This document shows positions 1 through 11,297 of a DNA stretch of 64,000 nucleotides, one piece after another (within the stretch, counting starts at the first letter, position 1; every line of letters starts with the position of its first letter). The translations under genes were made by a program, and so were the position numbers. This DNA is from Perkinsus olseni (lineage: Eukaryota > Perkinsozoa > Perkinsida > Perkinsidae), in NCBI GenBank assembly GCA_013115135.1, contig JABANP010000028.1, forward strand, positions 124,001 to 188,000. The letters run 5' to 3'. Below the pieces are notes generated by a model. The model was given only the letters and a program-made list of their open reading frames with translations, did no database searches and was not told the DNA's origin.

Positions 1-1351
1 TTCCCTACGATACCTGGTACATCCCCTTCGAGGAGCTGGAGTTCGGTCCACGGCTGGACTCCCGACCAGAGAACAGCCCGGTCGGGGTGTATCGGGGGAG
101 TTGGCTGGGCAAGGACGTGGCTATAAGGATGTACCGAGCGCAATTGGTGAACTCCCACAAGTGGTGGTCGGCGGTTCGCCATCTGGACCAAATTCGTCAT
201 ACTAATATCTGTCTTTTTATGGGCGTCTCCATCAGTGAGCCCTACTACTGCATTGTCTGGGAGTTCGCCGAGTATGGCAGTCTGGAAGATCTCCTCCACT
301 TCGACCGGTGCCCGCCCGGTGGCAAGCGTCATCAAGTGGTGAAACCTCCGCTGCCAGTATCGATGGCCCTTCATGTGGCCAGAGGCATTGCCGTCGCCTG
401 CAGCTATCTTCAGCGGATTCCGGGGCTGGGCAATGGTCCTGGTGGGCACTTAGATTTGAAACCTTCCAACGTTCTGGTCGATTCTTCCTTCAACGTAAAA
501 TTGACCGACTTCTGCCTCAACGAGATCGAGTCCTGCTTCCTCCTACTGCCGGGTGAAGGCATCAGAAGGCCGCCACACAGTCGCTATGATAAACGGGTGG
601 AGACCGGAGGCAGTCGAGGGGCGTCCTGCCTAGTACCAGTGGCGGGCGAAAGGGATGACTCTAAGGTAGTAGTGATCTGCTTTTATCATTGCCGCCGTGT
701 AGCGGCTCTCAGGTTACTACTGCGGCGTTGGACAACACGGCAGCATCGTCGCAAGATGAATATTGCGTTACTGAGAGGAGGGTGCTTGTGCGAGATGCCA
801 GTTACATGGCTCCTGAGGTAGTACTGGGTGTAGTAGACGCGCACGGCCCCTAGATGGACATAGGCGCTTACGGACCGATTGAAGTAGTGGTAGTAGTGGT
901 ACTGAAACCCCGTTATTCTGGCCATTGCTACTCTCCCTCCACTGATCGAATCAGGTCCTACGTCTACCCGTGTGGCACCTCCAACTAGGGATTGACTATC
1001 GCTGTGATGTCTACAGCTTCGGGGTCATATTGTGGGAACTGCTCACTTGCCGTAGAGCCTATGCTGGCTTCACCAATTCTCAAGTACAGCTCTTTCAGCT
1101 GGCGGCGGCAGCGATGCCACTTGTTGCGCTATTGTTAGATACGTGCTTATGTTGGTTATGGTGACGGCACCTTACCACGCTTGTGCTACTCTGCGCCTTC
1201 CGACGTCCGCCATCTCCTAAGAAGATGTCTCGATGCCAACCCTGCCAATCGTCCGACCTTCGATTCGGCCATCCAACGTCTAGCTAGACTCCAAGGCAGG
1301 ATGAACACTGTGGCGGAGGATGCCCTCATATCCTTCATGGCTGGTGTCTAG
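1..1351 (+). CDS. TKL-type protein kinase fold, 3' part of gene, probable pseudokinase
   Basis: This is the 3' part of a kinase gene that begins outside the window. Frame-consistent exons are 3-665, 713-827, 989-1083 and 1139-1351 (introns of 47, 161 and 55 bp), ending at a TAG. The start of the domain reads IPFEELEFGP then GVYRGSWLGKDVAIR, a tyrosine-kinase-like glycine loop. Later come RHTNICLFMG, HLDLKPSNVL, TDFCL, SYMAPEVVLG, CDVYSFGVILWELL and NRPTF, which are subdomains V to XI of the fold. Three positions are unusual. The VAIK lysine is arginine (VAIR), no glutamate is seen at the expected place in helix C (KWWSAVRHLDQ), and DFG is DFC. The catalytic-loop aspartate and asparagine are present. 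The fold is clear; loss of activity is inference, and the substrate is unknown. Confidence 0.88.
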
Positions 1352-1791
1352 GACGCTTACTGCTGCTGCTGCTGCTTACTCTTCCGAAGGGGCTCTTTTT
1401 CTCACCCTGACTCCCTCGCGGAGGGGTGCTGACGTCGTCCCCAGTGTCTTCCTGTTATTGTTGTGCATAGTACCGCTGATGCTCCAGTGTTAACATTCCG
1501 ACTAAGATGATATCTTTTGTATAATTCAACTTAGATGATGATGATTATGGCGGCCACCACCATTCTTGTTCTCTTTATGTGGTAAATTTTTCGTCATTAT
1601 AGAAATTACGGTTCACGCCAGAGCCCTTGTCCTCCGACTAACGTTATCAACAATACACCATAAGGGCCCGCAGACGACCGCGGCGGCGACGACGACGACC
1701 ACGCTGTTGTCCAATGAATCCATTCTGACCAACCGAACAGAGTCGAGTTCAATCGCAGTTGGAATTGCCTTCTCCAGTTCCGTTCTAGTCC
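1352..1791. other. intergenic region with a short CTG run
   Basis: No gene is supported here. A short (CTG)n run lies at about 1361-1375, just after the kinase stop codon. The open frames at 1566-1940 are low in complexity and I do not consider them coding. Confidence 0.5.
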
Positions 1792-4394
1792 ATGCCACCG
1801 CCACTCCCTGTGGAGCACCTAGCGGCCGATCACCCATCATCAGCCGGGATAGGCCGCTTCGAGTCCTCCTCCTTCAAGAAGCGTCTCAGTGGTGGTGCCT
1901 CATCGTCAACAGCAACAGCAGCCCCGCCTGCTACTACTGACCACACGATATCGGAGGCTCCCTCCCTGAAGGCTGCTGCTGCTGTGCATCGTGTAGTTCC
2001 CCCTCCTCGGCGGTATGAGCATCGGTACTCTGCCCGAGGGATCTGCTTGGCCGCCATCACCTGCATCGGAGGGGTTCTCGTGGCCTGGGTGATGATGACG
2101 GATGTGTATCGAAGCGTGGAAGTGACCCCTGCGATGCTGTTGGGGGTTGTCACTGCCTCCATAGTCCTCACCCAAGTCTTCCTCACCTCCCGGACGCCCA
2201 CTGGGCAGCAGCCGCTAGGCCCACCACCACAAGTGGCCCCTGCAGTACCACAACAAGAGCAACAACCGCAGATTAAGCTTTTTGGGTCACCTGCAGTCTC
2301 GTCGATGACCACCAAGGTGAGATGGAGATATTTCGTGGCGCGGTGAAGGTGATGAGAATCTTTGCTGTGCGGGCATGTTCATCGAGAACGTATCTTCCGC
2401 GCCTGCCTTAGGAGAAATATCTCTGTCCTTCAGAGTAATGCTCCTGAATCGAGGCAGAATGCGGTGGTATCTTACCCTGACCCTAGGGCTGCACAGGACA
2501 ACCCCCTCAGCCCACCGCCGACCCATCACAACCAAACTGCCGGATCTCATGCTTTCTTATCGACTCCCCACCGAGTAAGGCTGGGCTTCTCCTTCGGCTC
2601 TTGGTCACCTTCGGCTTCCGCAGGTGCCCAGCCCCTACGCAGTGGCAGAGACCCCTTCTATGTCTTCTGATCAGTGCAGCATCCACTCCTATTGGACGAC
2701 CAGAGCAGGGCTGGAGCAACACCCGCCCGGCGGACTACCGGTAAGAGTCGATGCTGCAGGATGGACTCGCGATGGCGGACCCCGGTCAGCCTCAGTCTAT
2801 CACTGGCGTGGCTGCAGCTGATTTGTTCGGCCATGAGGTCGTGTCGGCCTGGGCGAGGACTGTGGCCTCCGACGTCCTCGATCGTCAAATCATCGAGCCC
2901 CTCATTCGCATGCTGGCCGTCAGCGACTCCCAGTTGGGCAACGCGGTGAAGTGGGTCGTCGCTCTTCTCTGGCAGGCTGCCACTATTACTCCGCCCCTTC
3001 AGGGTTGCTGGCCAGGGCTTCTTCCTCGCCTGTGCGACGGTTAGTGATGGCGGAAGGACGGTGACACGGCCACCAATGGTATCACCCTTACCGCCGTTGG
3101 TACCCGGCCACCTCGTTGTTCCTTCTCAGTCCACAACGAGCAGTTCTATTGGGTTGGGAGGGGAGCCCTCGGCCCTGCCAGGAGCCATCTACCTCTCCGA
3201 CCGTAACCTGCCCCATCCCCTCAGCAGCCTACCCGAGCTGAACGCAGCATGGAAGCATAGGTGCTAGCGGTAGTGATTCGACCAGCATCTTTCGGTATCT
3301 CCTTGCAGGCTCGTCTTGGAACGCTACTTCCTCCTCCCACCGATCCAGGAGGCCGACTCGATCTCGACCCCCTCGGGGTATGGCGGGGGCCTCCTCTACC
3401 CCAGCCGGGATTACGTAGTGGCTCGAGTATGCGACTGGGCAACGTAGGTTGAGGTCGACCTGTGAGCCGCTTTGATGGTTACTGTGGTAGGCACGGACTT
3501 CGGTCGGGCTACCAGTACGATCAGAAGGAGGTCCCTAGCACGGCGTACGGCGGAAGGGGCTCAGAGGATGCCACAGCGGTCCCCACCACTACTTGCGATA
3601 CCGTCACAGATTCTAGAATACTAGACCATATACTATTACAGTAAGGCGAGGGTAGACCAGTCGGGAGGGGTCGGTGAGTGTCTTGTTGTCAGTGCATTAG
3701 ATTGCCACATGAACGCTGGTGGCAGTGCCGGGACCCGACCGTTCACCTCGACGTTCGTGAGGTCAGTGGACGCCAGAGACGCTGCTGCGGTGGAGTCTAC
3801 TACTGCCGCGCAGGTAGGTATCCCGTCCCTACCTGTCTCCTTTCGTACTGCGTATCAGGTCCCGGGCCTACCACGGCCGCCGCGATGGTCAACGGGTGGC
3901 TTGGGACTAGGCGGCCGACGAGGAGCTGACTCGCCAGTATGGATCCAGAGGTGATGAGGGTCTGCACGCGGGGTCCCCTTTCGGCTATCCATGCTTGCTC
4001 AGATGCTACGACACTTCGACCGGCATCGTCACCTATAATGTTGTGGATGCCACTCGAGTTAATGCACGGACTGTCGGCGGAGCGATGCAGAGAGAAGCTG
4101 GCTCCCTCGCGAGCGGGAGAGATGATGGTGTGCCAAAGAGGGAATACCAATATAGTCCAGGCGCTGGCTGTATTCCTCTGGTCCTTGAAGAAGGTAGTAC
4201 GGATACTCCCAAAGATGCCGCCAATCACCAGTGGGCGTCGTCAGGCCTCCCCAGACCACTTCAGTACTCTCCCCAATGCCTTCAAGCATGCCGTTGGAGA
4301 GTTCCCTCCCCCCAACCCACAGTCGGGGGTCAGTGCTGGTGTCTTCGCCACGCCTTCTCTGCCGCGATACTTCACTCGACGGTCTGTATAATGT
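1792..4394 (+). CDS. TMEM209: TMEM209-like nuclear-envelope/membrane protein (CytochromB561_N family)
   Basis: This is a multi-exon gene. The N-terminal exon is rich in Ser/Pro and carries two hydrophobic segments (about residues 83-105, from GICLAAITCIG, and 114-134, from AMLLGVVTAS), as in TMEM209. A proline/glutamine-rich linker follows. Downstream exons keep the order of the family domain: AWARTVASDVLDRQIIEPLI (about 2848-2910, like the W...LxPLV segment), LERYFLLPPI and then YPSRDYVVARVCDWA (about 3318-3446, like the R-YV-x-RI-x-LA segment), VTDSRILDHILLQ (near 3600-3640, like LPTDSxLLxHLF), and NIVQALAVFLWSLKK near the C-terminus. These matches are from memory of the family, not from an alignment. 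The splice sites inside 2347-4200 are not resolved. The family's role is poorly known (nuclear envelope or nucleoporin association in animals). Confidence 0.62.
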
Positions 4395-4523
4395 TACCAC
4401 TGCCACCTCTACGTTTCCGCTCCCTTCACTGTGGTCTGCGTTCAGTGGTCAATGCCTATACTATCTTCACCTTCAGTTGCTTGCCATCTGTTGCTGTCGA
4501 CTGTGCATGCCCGGGGTAGGTCA

Positions 4524-6294
4524 TGACTGTACTAGCCCACCTCAGTGCCCGTCTCAGAATTCTGCCGTTAATACTACCACTACCATCGCCGCTCCCGCCC
4601 GCAGCGGCAAGGGAGGAGGGGGCCTCAAGGGCCCGTCAGATCGGCTAAGTCCCGATAATCGCAGAGCTTATGACCATGACCTCGGCCCTGTTGGTGAGGG
4701 CTGCCTAGTCGGTTGTCTTCCCCTTGGCGATGCGGCTGAGGTAGGTACCCCTGTGACGAGGGCCTGTTCCACATTGTCCCCTCCCTCCCCGAGCCCTTCC
4801 AAGGGGAGTGACGGCATCGACCGTCTTGCCGTGTTGCTGAAGGACTCCATCATGACTGCGATGGAGACTAGGCTGGCTAAGGTGATAGTGTCTCGTCCTC
4901 ATCGCACTCACGACTGGCCCCTGCCCCTAGCTGGAGGAGGATATCCAGGGCCAAATCGGGAGTCTGATGAGCCACGTACAGATGGTGGACCACAGGGTGG
5001 AGATCGCTAGAATTGAACAGAAACAGCTCGGTGAGGAGGTGCAGGCCAAGATACAGGATATACAGGTAGTACTAGTGCATGCTCAGGCTTTTACATAATC
5101 AGAATCATCAGCCCGTTCGCTCAGGATGCGCTGACGCTGCATCGAGGACAGTTCCTCAACGCGGTTGCTACTGTGGAGCAGTCGGTGGCCAGTGCTGTGG
5201 CCACGGAGCTGTCAAGAGGGTGAGCAGCCCAGACCACAGTGAGAGCCACTGCTCCGTTGGATGCCAGTCGTGCCTCGCCGGCTGTCGCTATTTCCGCCAC
5301 CGCCGCTACTCCCTCCAACTGCGTCACACCTAGTCTATCGGCTCAGGACGTGACTCCGCATCGCACGCCCCTGAACCAGGTGGGATGCCTTCGTCACTTG
5401 TTGTGCTGCCCACAACCCGAGTGTGGCAGACCTCAGTGGCCTCTTCTTCCCCCACCACAAGTCGTCTGAGCAAATCAGCCGCTCACAGTGGGATACATAT
5501 TACCGAGACTCCTAATGGGACAGCCCCGCCTACCCCGGTCGGGAGAGAGAGTATAGTTGCTGAGCCGATGACCGGGCCGGAGACTACCCCGAGAAGTACC
5601 TCGCCGACCGAGACTGATCAGGTGCTGCCAGTCTTGGGCGTTGATCTCTATCACTGTCCTTGCGGCTGTCAGGCTATCGACCTTTCGACTAAGCTAGCAT
5701 CATCCCTCAGTGAGAGTGGGTTCTATGTCCATCGTGAATCCTTTAATTACATCATATCTTGGGATACCGATGCCCTCAACCTCAGGAGAGGGTACCTCAT
5801 GTGGGCCTTCAAGGCTGCTGGCTTTCATAAGGATGTAAGGTGATAGTCTTATCGCCACTCGAAGCAACACTTACGTCAGGCTATCCGCCCCTACCCGAGC
5901 GGGCCGGGCCTCTTGGACGGTATGATCCTCTTTTAAGGCTGGCATTAGAGACCATCACATACCCACTCTAGGTACTGATGGGGGCAAGTCAGTAGCCCGA
6001 CGGCTCGTTCTCCTTTCAGTATCCTTCATGACGCGCGTGGTGGAGATAGCTGGCACCGCTCAATCGACACTGTTGGCCTCGGCTAGGAGGGAGGCTGATG
6101 AGGCCTCCACTTCGAGGATGTTCCGTCAGGTAGGTCCAGGTGGTAGCATATAGTGTATGATGGCCCTTCAGATGGTGTCACAATACCCTGGGATGGTCAC
6201 ACTTCGGGAGGAGCTAGGCCATTGGGTAGCCAACGAGGGCTTCGACGCGGCTGTGCTGTTGATGCCCCATGCTACCCTCAATCCGGTGCTCTGA
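4524..6294 (+). CDS. unidentified coiled-coil protein, multi-exon
   Basis: I do not recognise this gene, and its start is uncertain. Visible coding segments are: a basic, Ser/Pro-rich part ending in GIDRLAVLLKDSIMTAMETR (about 4815-4875); a clear heptad stretch after an AG at about 4930 (LEEDIQGQIG, then VEIARIEQKQLGEEVQAKIQ) ending at a GTAGTA donor near 5067; a second helical exon (LHRGQFLNAVATVEQSVASA) near 5130-5220; a Thr/Pro-rich linker near 5240-5620; a compact region with four cysteines close together (YHCPCGCQAIDLSTKLASSL) near 5645-5840; and a last exon ending GFDAAVLLMPHATLNPVL before a TGA. A helical N-terminal part, a long linker and a folded C-terminal part could suit a scaffold protein. 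It might be two genes. Confidence 0.45.
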
Positions 6295-6571
6295 GGGAAG
6301 ACCTCACATGAATGCTTTTAATGGGTTAAGTAGTGCTAGTAGGAAAAATAACAAAAAAACGTAATCGTTGTTGAAGCCGCCGTTCCCGTCCGCGGGATGA
6401 TGATGCAGCCGGAGCAGCAGCAGCACCAGCCACCACCGTCGAGAATAGAAATTGGATTCCTTTAATAACTAGTATCACTAATATCTGAGCTTGTGACCAC
6501 GTCTCTCACTACACAGCTTCGCTTGCGTTCAAGATACTTCAGTAAGATTCGTGGTCGCGGGTCTTCGTGGC

Positions 6572-8004
6572 ATGGACTTGGTTCCTTTGCCAGTAGCTGG
6601 AGCTTTCTCCTACTACCTCATGACAGCCCTGACAGGCGGGGAGCTGTCATCACCTCCTTCAGAACGCCGTAGACCCTCACGGCGATTGTCACCGTCAATG
6701 CGCAAAGCGTACCACTACAAGCCTGCTATCAACCACCGCTCTCGAGGGCTGCCTGAACGCCTGGTGTGGCACTCCGATGGCAGCCCATCGGACCGAAATA
6801 ACCGTTACAGCTCATCCTCTGGCAGAGGCGATTCGAGCCCGTTCGAGGTGGGACCGTTCGACCTCAGTCCGACCGGCAAGAGGCTCAACCTTGCGCGGGC
6901 GGCTACTTATATTGGAGTAGTGGATAGACAGGAAACCCTCGGAGGACCGGAAGAGGAGATGCAGGAGCCTTTTGAATGGAGCATCACAGCTGTTGGGTCC
7001 TATTCTTGTCATCGTAACTCAACGGCATCTGACACCTATATTGTGGTGCCTGGGCTGCCTCCTGTCTACTCCCCGCCAGAGACGGAGCAGGAGGTACAAT
7101 TAGAAAAGAATTTGGAGTAGGGCTGAGGCTACTCGAACTTAGTTATTGAACTGTTGTCTTCGTTTTCAGAGGTCCCGAGGACGTCCTGATGCACTTCGAC
7201 CTCAGCTACCCTCTCAGAGCTGCCCGGCGAGTCATCGACCACTGCACTCCTGATTTTGACTGGTCCAAAGTGGACCTGGTCACTAATCGAGGGACTCTGT
7301 GCGATCTACTACGGTTCATAGGGGCCCTCACCAGTCCCAATCAGAAGTCCAAGCCCTTCGAGTTCCCTTTGAACGGAGCCATCAATGGCGAGCCAGCGAC
7401 GGTGGAATGCAGCTACAGGCATCATACCAGCTACAGGGAGTACAAGAATTCTTTCAAGATGGCGATGACTACCAACCCGCCCGGCTCGGAGGGACTCTAC
7501 CGTCACCATCGTTTCTCACTACTCAAACTAGGCCATCTTAATGTGGTCGTGAGGGCTGAGGTCGATGCTATTGTGAAGGAGGTGGAGAATGACAATGTGC
7601 ATCTACACGACGATGGGTGGAAGTTCTGTGATGAAGGGCGATGTGCTGTGTGGACGCAGGAGGCGGGAGCATTCAACCCTAATGACACCACTGTGGAGCT
7701 CAAATGCCGCACACTCAAGTGTCCCCGTGCTGGGTTCAAGGCGGCCTACTATCAGATGGCCCTTGGTGACAGTGACAAGCTGGCCGTCGGCCGACACCAG
7801 GACGGGCATCTAGTGAAAGTTGAGGAGTTCACCCTCGCTGAAGTTCATGAAAAGGCCACAGATAACATTGACAAGCGCTGGGCTCAGTTGGGGAGGCTCT
7901 TGGAGGAGCTACTTGACTTGAGCTATGGAAGGCTATCGAGTATCGTTTGGAATGGTAAAAGTAGCAAACTTATTGTGAAGGCCCGGCGAAACGAGTGGGC
8001 CTAG
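6572..8004 (+). CDS. DXO/RAI1-like PD-(D/E)XK nuclease family protein, copy 1
   Basis: Two exons (6572-7116 and 7170-8004) join through a 53-bp phase-2 intron (GTAGGG...TTTTCAG) and give 459 residues. The first ATG was chosen because upstream in-frame codons start with GTG only. Family landmarks, in order, are VGSYS, VVPGLPPVYSPP, FDWSKVDLVTNRGTLCDLL, LNVVVRAEVDAIV, VELKCR, YYQMALGDSDKLAVGRHQDG and WAQLGRLLEELL. EVD, ELK and the later Gln match the metal and catalytic residues of DXO/Rai1 decapping nucleases, which remove incomplete, NAD or aberrant RNA 5' caps. The same domain order occurs in fungal proteins often mislabelled geranylgeranyl pyrophosphate synthetase. Compared with the other two copies it has a longer Arg/Ser-rich N-terminus, and FKMAM replaces the PFEE segment. 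Nuclease activity is inferred. Confidence 0.82.
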
Positions 8005-8341
8005 TGCTCATCATCATCATGATGCACACTACGATTGATTGATTCTCCCTACTACGATTCTCTCTACTGCTATCTCTGTAACGTACGAAGGACTACTGCT
8101 GCTGCCGCTATTGCTGTTGGTCATCATCAGCGTCAATTCTATTTCTGTCCACAACGACTGCGACGACACCTATTTGGTATATTATTTTGGTGCACAATTC
8201 ATCCTCATCGTCATCATACAGTGATATCATCATCAACGGCTTTATCATCATATCATTATCCTGTGGATTTGCGTTGCAAGTTGAGGGAGGGAACATCACG
8301 ATGGTCATAGCCCGTCATTTGACGCCCTCGCGAGAGTCGTT
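8005..8341. other. spacer between nuclease copies 1 and 2, simple-repeat rich
   Basis: The spacer holds many CAT/ATC and CTA trinucleotides. CTACTACGATTCTC-type words recur near 8026-8065, and CATCATCA words occur near 8120-8130 and 8200-8260. No gene is supported. Confidence 0.5.
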
Positions 8342-9558
8342 ATGGACTCGGACGGCACGGGGTCCTCACCAGCGTCCAAGAAACCTCGAGGTGCTCCCCA
8401 GTTGCCATACGCCATACCACTGGAGGAGGCGCAAGCAGGAGCACAGGAGGGGATACAGTGGACTACCAAGGCTATAGGGTCCTACTCATGGGACACGACA
8501 TCGACACTGAAGGAACCACGTATAGTGGTACCCGGCCTGGCGCCTGTCTACAGCCCAGCGAAGAGGTCCTTCACTTTGCAGCGGGAGACGAGGTAAGGCT
8601 GCCTCGTTCGTCCCCACAACGATCTGCTATGCTTTCCAGGCATCCTTCTAACTACGTGGAAGAGTATGACCTGAAAGTGCCCACCGAGTCCATCCTTCAC
8701 GTCATGTCCGTTTGCCAGCCGAGCTTCGACTGGAGCGCTGTGGATCTTGTGACAGACCGTAACAACCTCCGGAAGCTCCTACGCTTCCTGGAAGCATCGC
8801 CCGACGCCCCGCTGTTCCCTGATGCCGAGGAAAGCTTTGAGATAATAGTGGATGTGCCCAGTGGTCAAAGGCCCGTTGTGTTCACATGCGACCTTCGAAG
8901 AGATGCCCAGGCCCCCCTAGGCTTCGGCCATGCCTTTCGAGGAGCGCCTGACTACCGTGCCCGAAGTGGCCAAGACCCTACGCGGTTACTTCAGGCTCAT
9001 CCTGCTTGACATTAACGGCCTCAAGGTCGTTGTGCGGACGGAAGTCGATGCTCTCGAAAAGTCCGGCAGGAGGAGGCCGTTCCAGAAGGGCCCCTGGAAA
9101 GCCTCTCAAAGGCAGCGCGACGGGGCAGCATTACCGACGATGTGGTGACTTTGACGCCGCTGATGGCGTTGTCGTTGAGATGAAGAGCAAGAGTGCGTTC
9201 TTTCCCTGACTTCCCGTGGAGGTCCACATTCTACCAGATGCTGCTCGGCAAGGTTGACAAGCTAGTCCTTGGCTGGCACAAGAAGGGCCACTTTCAACCA
9301 CCTAAGGAGTACAGCTACGCTGAAGTGCAGTCGCAAGCGAATGATGATGTGAATAAACGACTGAGTCAACTGGGAGCTTTACTTGAACGAGTGGTCCACT
9401 TCGTCAAGCAAGCAGGAATTCCGAAGGCGCTGAAGTTAGCGTGGGATGGCGGTGCGACTGATCTCATGATCGAGGTTAGACATCTGAGCAGCAGCGATGA
9501 AGAGGCTGATGCTAGTACATTAACTTGTAAGTTTTTTGAATCGTACATTCAACCGTAG
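8342..9558 (+). pseudogene. DXO/RAI1-like nuclease family, copy 2, interrupted by three frame changes
   Basis: Exon 1 (8342-8592) and the start of exon 2 (8640 on) join through a 47-bp phase-2 intron at the same place as in the two flanking copies. Exon 2 then changes frame three times: at about 8905-8930 (before MPFEERL, near a run of six C), at about 9060-9110 (between RTEVDA and GDFDAADG), and at about 9205-9212 (CTTTCCCTGA, just after KSAFFP). Between the breaks the sequence is well conserved: FDWSAVDLVTDRNNLRKLL, RTEVDA, VEMKSK, STFYQMLLGKVDKLVLGWHK and LSQLGALLERVV. No other stop interrupts it. It is either a recent pseudogene or an intact gene with assembly indels. The neighbouring copies, read the same way, are clean. 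Confidence 0.78.
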
Positions 9559-10101
9559 ATTAATGACGATGGCAAACGTCAATTAGCAGCCTCTTCTAAC
9601 CCATGGCTGTTGTGTTGCTGCTGATGGATACTGATGATAGATAACGGAGATGAGAATCTAAGCGCCGTTTTTCCCATGGGAATTCGAGGCAGGGTTTAGA
9701 GTACAATAGCCGGTCTGTTTTTGTGATGGCACGTGAGAAGATGTGACGCACTGCATGCTTCTGGGGCAATGCTTGGAAGGTCCCGAATCCGGACCTCCCC
9801 ACCTTGTGAATATTAGGGTGGGAGCAAGTTGGGCTGGCCATTCCGATCGACAATTCGGCCGAATCAATTGCGTTGATAGATTACTAGTACCACCGCCCTC
9901 CTCAATACGATAATTATGGTATCATAATTTGATTTCTAGGGTTCCGTCTCTTTTATGGCAGTTTCGCTGTCACGCTTAAAGCGCACGCGTGCTTCAAAAG
10001 GGCGAAAATGACAATCAGCTGAGGGCCTAGTGTCCCTGGTCTCTTGTTATTTGACTGTGTTATCAGCTTCAGGGCTTTTCGCCCCTTTTTAATAAGCCTT
10101 C
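9559..10101. other. spacer between nuclease copies 2 and 3
   Basis: No supported gene. Some minus-strand open frame is present at 9596-9853, but it has no recognisable domain and lies in a region with uneven composition. The last 100 bases before copy 3 probably hold its promoter and 5' UTR; I see no clear motif. Confidence 0.4.
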
Positions 10102-11297
10102 ATGTCGAGCCCTGAGGCTTCCCCATCGAAGAAACGCAGACTGAATGAGATCGAATTCCCTTGCAGAGTCTCGCTTCAAGAGGCTCAGACCGACGAGCCG
10201 GACAGCTCAGTGAAGTGGGACCTTCAGCCTGTCGCCTCCTACTCGTGGGACCGTTCCTCAACCGCCAAAGAGCCACACATCGCGATACCTGGACAAGCTC
10301 CTGTCTACAGGCCAGTCACTACGTCCTTCCAGGTTTACAAAGATACCGGGTGAGTTCTTCGGACGATGCGCGAGCTTGTATGGTCGTACCGATCTTCGTG
10401 CTGCTCAGGGAAGGCAGTAGAAAGATAGAGTGGGACCTCGGCAACCCCATGGAGTCTGCTTTCCACGCTGTTGCCATATGTGACCCCGACTTCGACTGGT
10501 CCACTGTCGATCTGGTCACAGACCGCAACAATCTGAGGAAGTTGTTGAAGTTGGTGGACCCAGTGCAGGGCAAGCCGTTCTTTCCGGGTGCTGAGGAGGG
10601 CTTCAAGATTCTCGCTGATGTCCCGGCTGGCAACAGACCGGTTGTGTTCACCGCCCACAGGGAAGGCTCTGAGAGGATCCACAGAGGAGTAGGTATACCC
10701 TTCGAAGAACATATGACAGTGCTGCCCAAAGGAGCGCGCACATTCGAGGAGTACCACAGGCTCGTACTGATGAATATCGGCAGTTTGAGAATCCTCGTAA
10801 GGACGGAGGTCGATGCTATGACGACCATTCCCGAACCAGAGTCTCTCTCTGATGAATGGATGCTCTGCAAAGGCAGTGAAAAGATGCGCTATCAGAAGTT
10901 TGGCAGTTTCAACGCCGATGACACCGTGGTCGAGCTGAAGAGCAAGAGCGCTTTCTTTCCTGATTTCCAGTGGAGATCTACATTCTACCAAATGCTACTT
11001 GGTAAGGTCGACAAGCTAGTTCTTGGCTGGCACAAGAGAGGCCTTTTCAAACCACCCACGGAGTACAAGATATCGCAAGTGCAAACTAAAGTGGAGGATG
11101 ATGTCGACAAGCGTGTCCGTCAGCTTGGCGCCTTGCTTCAGCGCTTGATGGATGTTTTCAAGCAGGAGCATGTGCCAAAGGCGTTGGAGCTCAACTGGAG
11201 TGGCGGCCGAGCTGATCTTATCGTTCAAGCGCGAGTAGTTTTAGACGACACTGGCACCTCGGAGACTTGCAGATTCGTCGAATCATTCATTGAGTAG
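10102..11297 (+). CDS. DXO/RAI1-like PD-(D/E)XK nuclease family protein, copy 3
   Basis: Two exons (10102-10349 and 10409-11297), with a 59-bp phase-2 intron (GTGAGT...CTCAG), give 378 residues. This is the best preserved of the three paralogues. In order: a basic SPSKKRR stretch near the N-terminus that could be a nuclear signal; SYSWDRSSTAKEPHIAIPGQ; FDWSTVDLVTDRNNLRKLL; GIPFEEHM; LRILVRTEVDAM; DDTVVELKSKSAFFP; STFYQMLLGKVDKLVLGWHK; and a C-terminal helical part VRQLGALLQRLMDVF. PFE-E, E-V-D, E-L-K and Y-Q correspond to the motifs of DXO/Rai1 enzymes (Glu; Glu-x-Asp; Glu-x-Lys; Gln), so the active site looks complete. A nuclear or cytoplasmic RNA 5'-end nuclease is the likely role. The substrate and its link to capped or spliced-leader RNA are not shown by sequence. 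Confidence 0.88.

Noticed and set aside
8120..8260. CAT/ATC-rich stretch as a possible CRISPR or satellite array
   Set aside because: Only irregular trinucleotide words, with no regular unit or spacers.
9596..9867. Minus-strand open frames between nuclease copies 2 and 3
   Set aside because: No start context, splice partner or protein feature was found, and the composition resembles spacer DNA.
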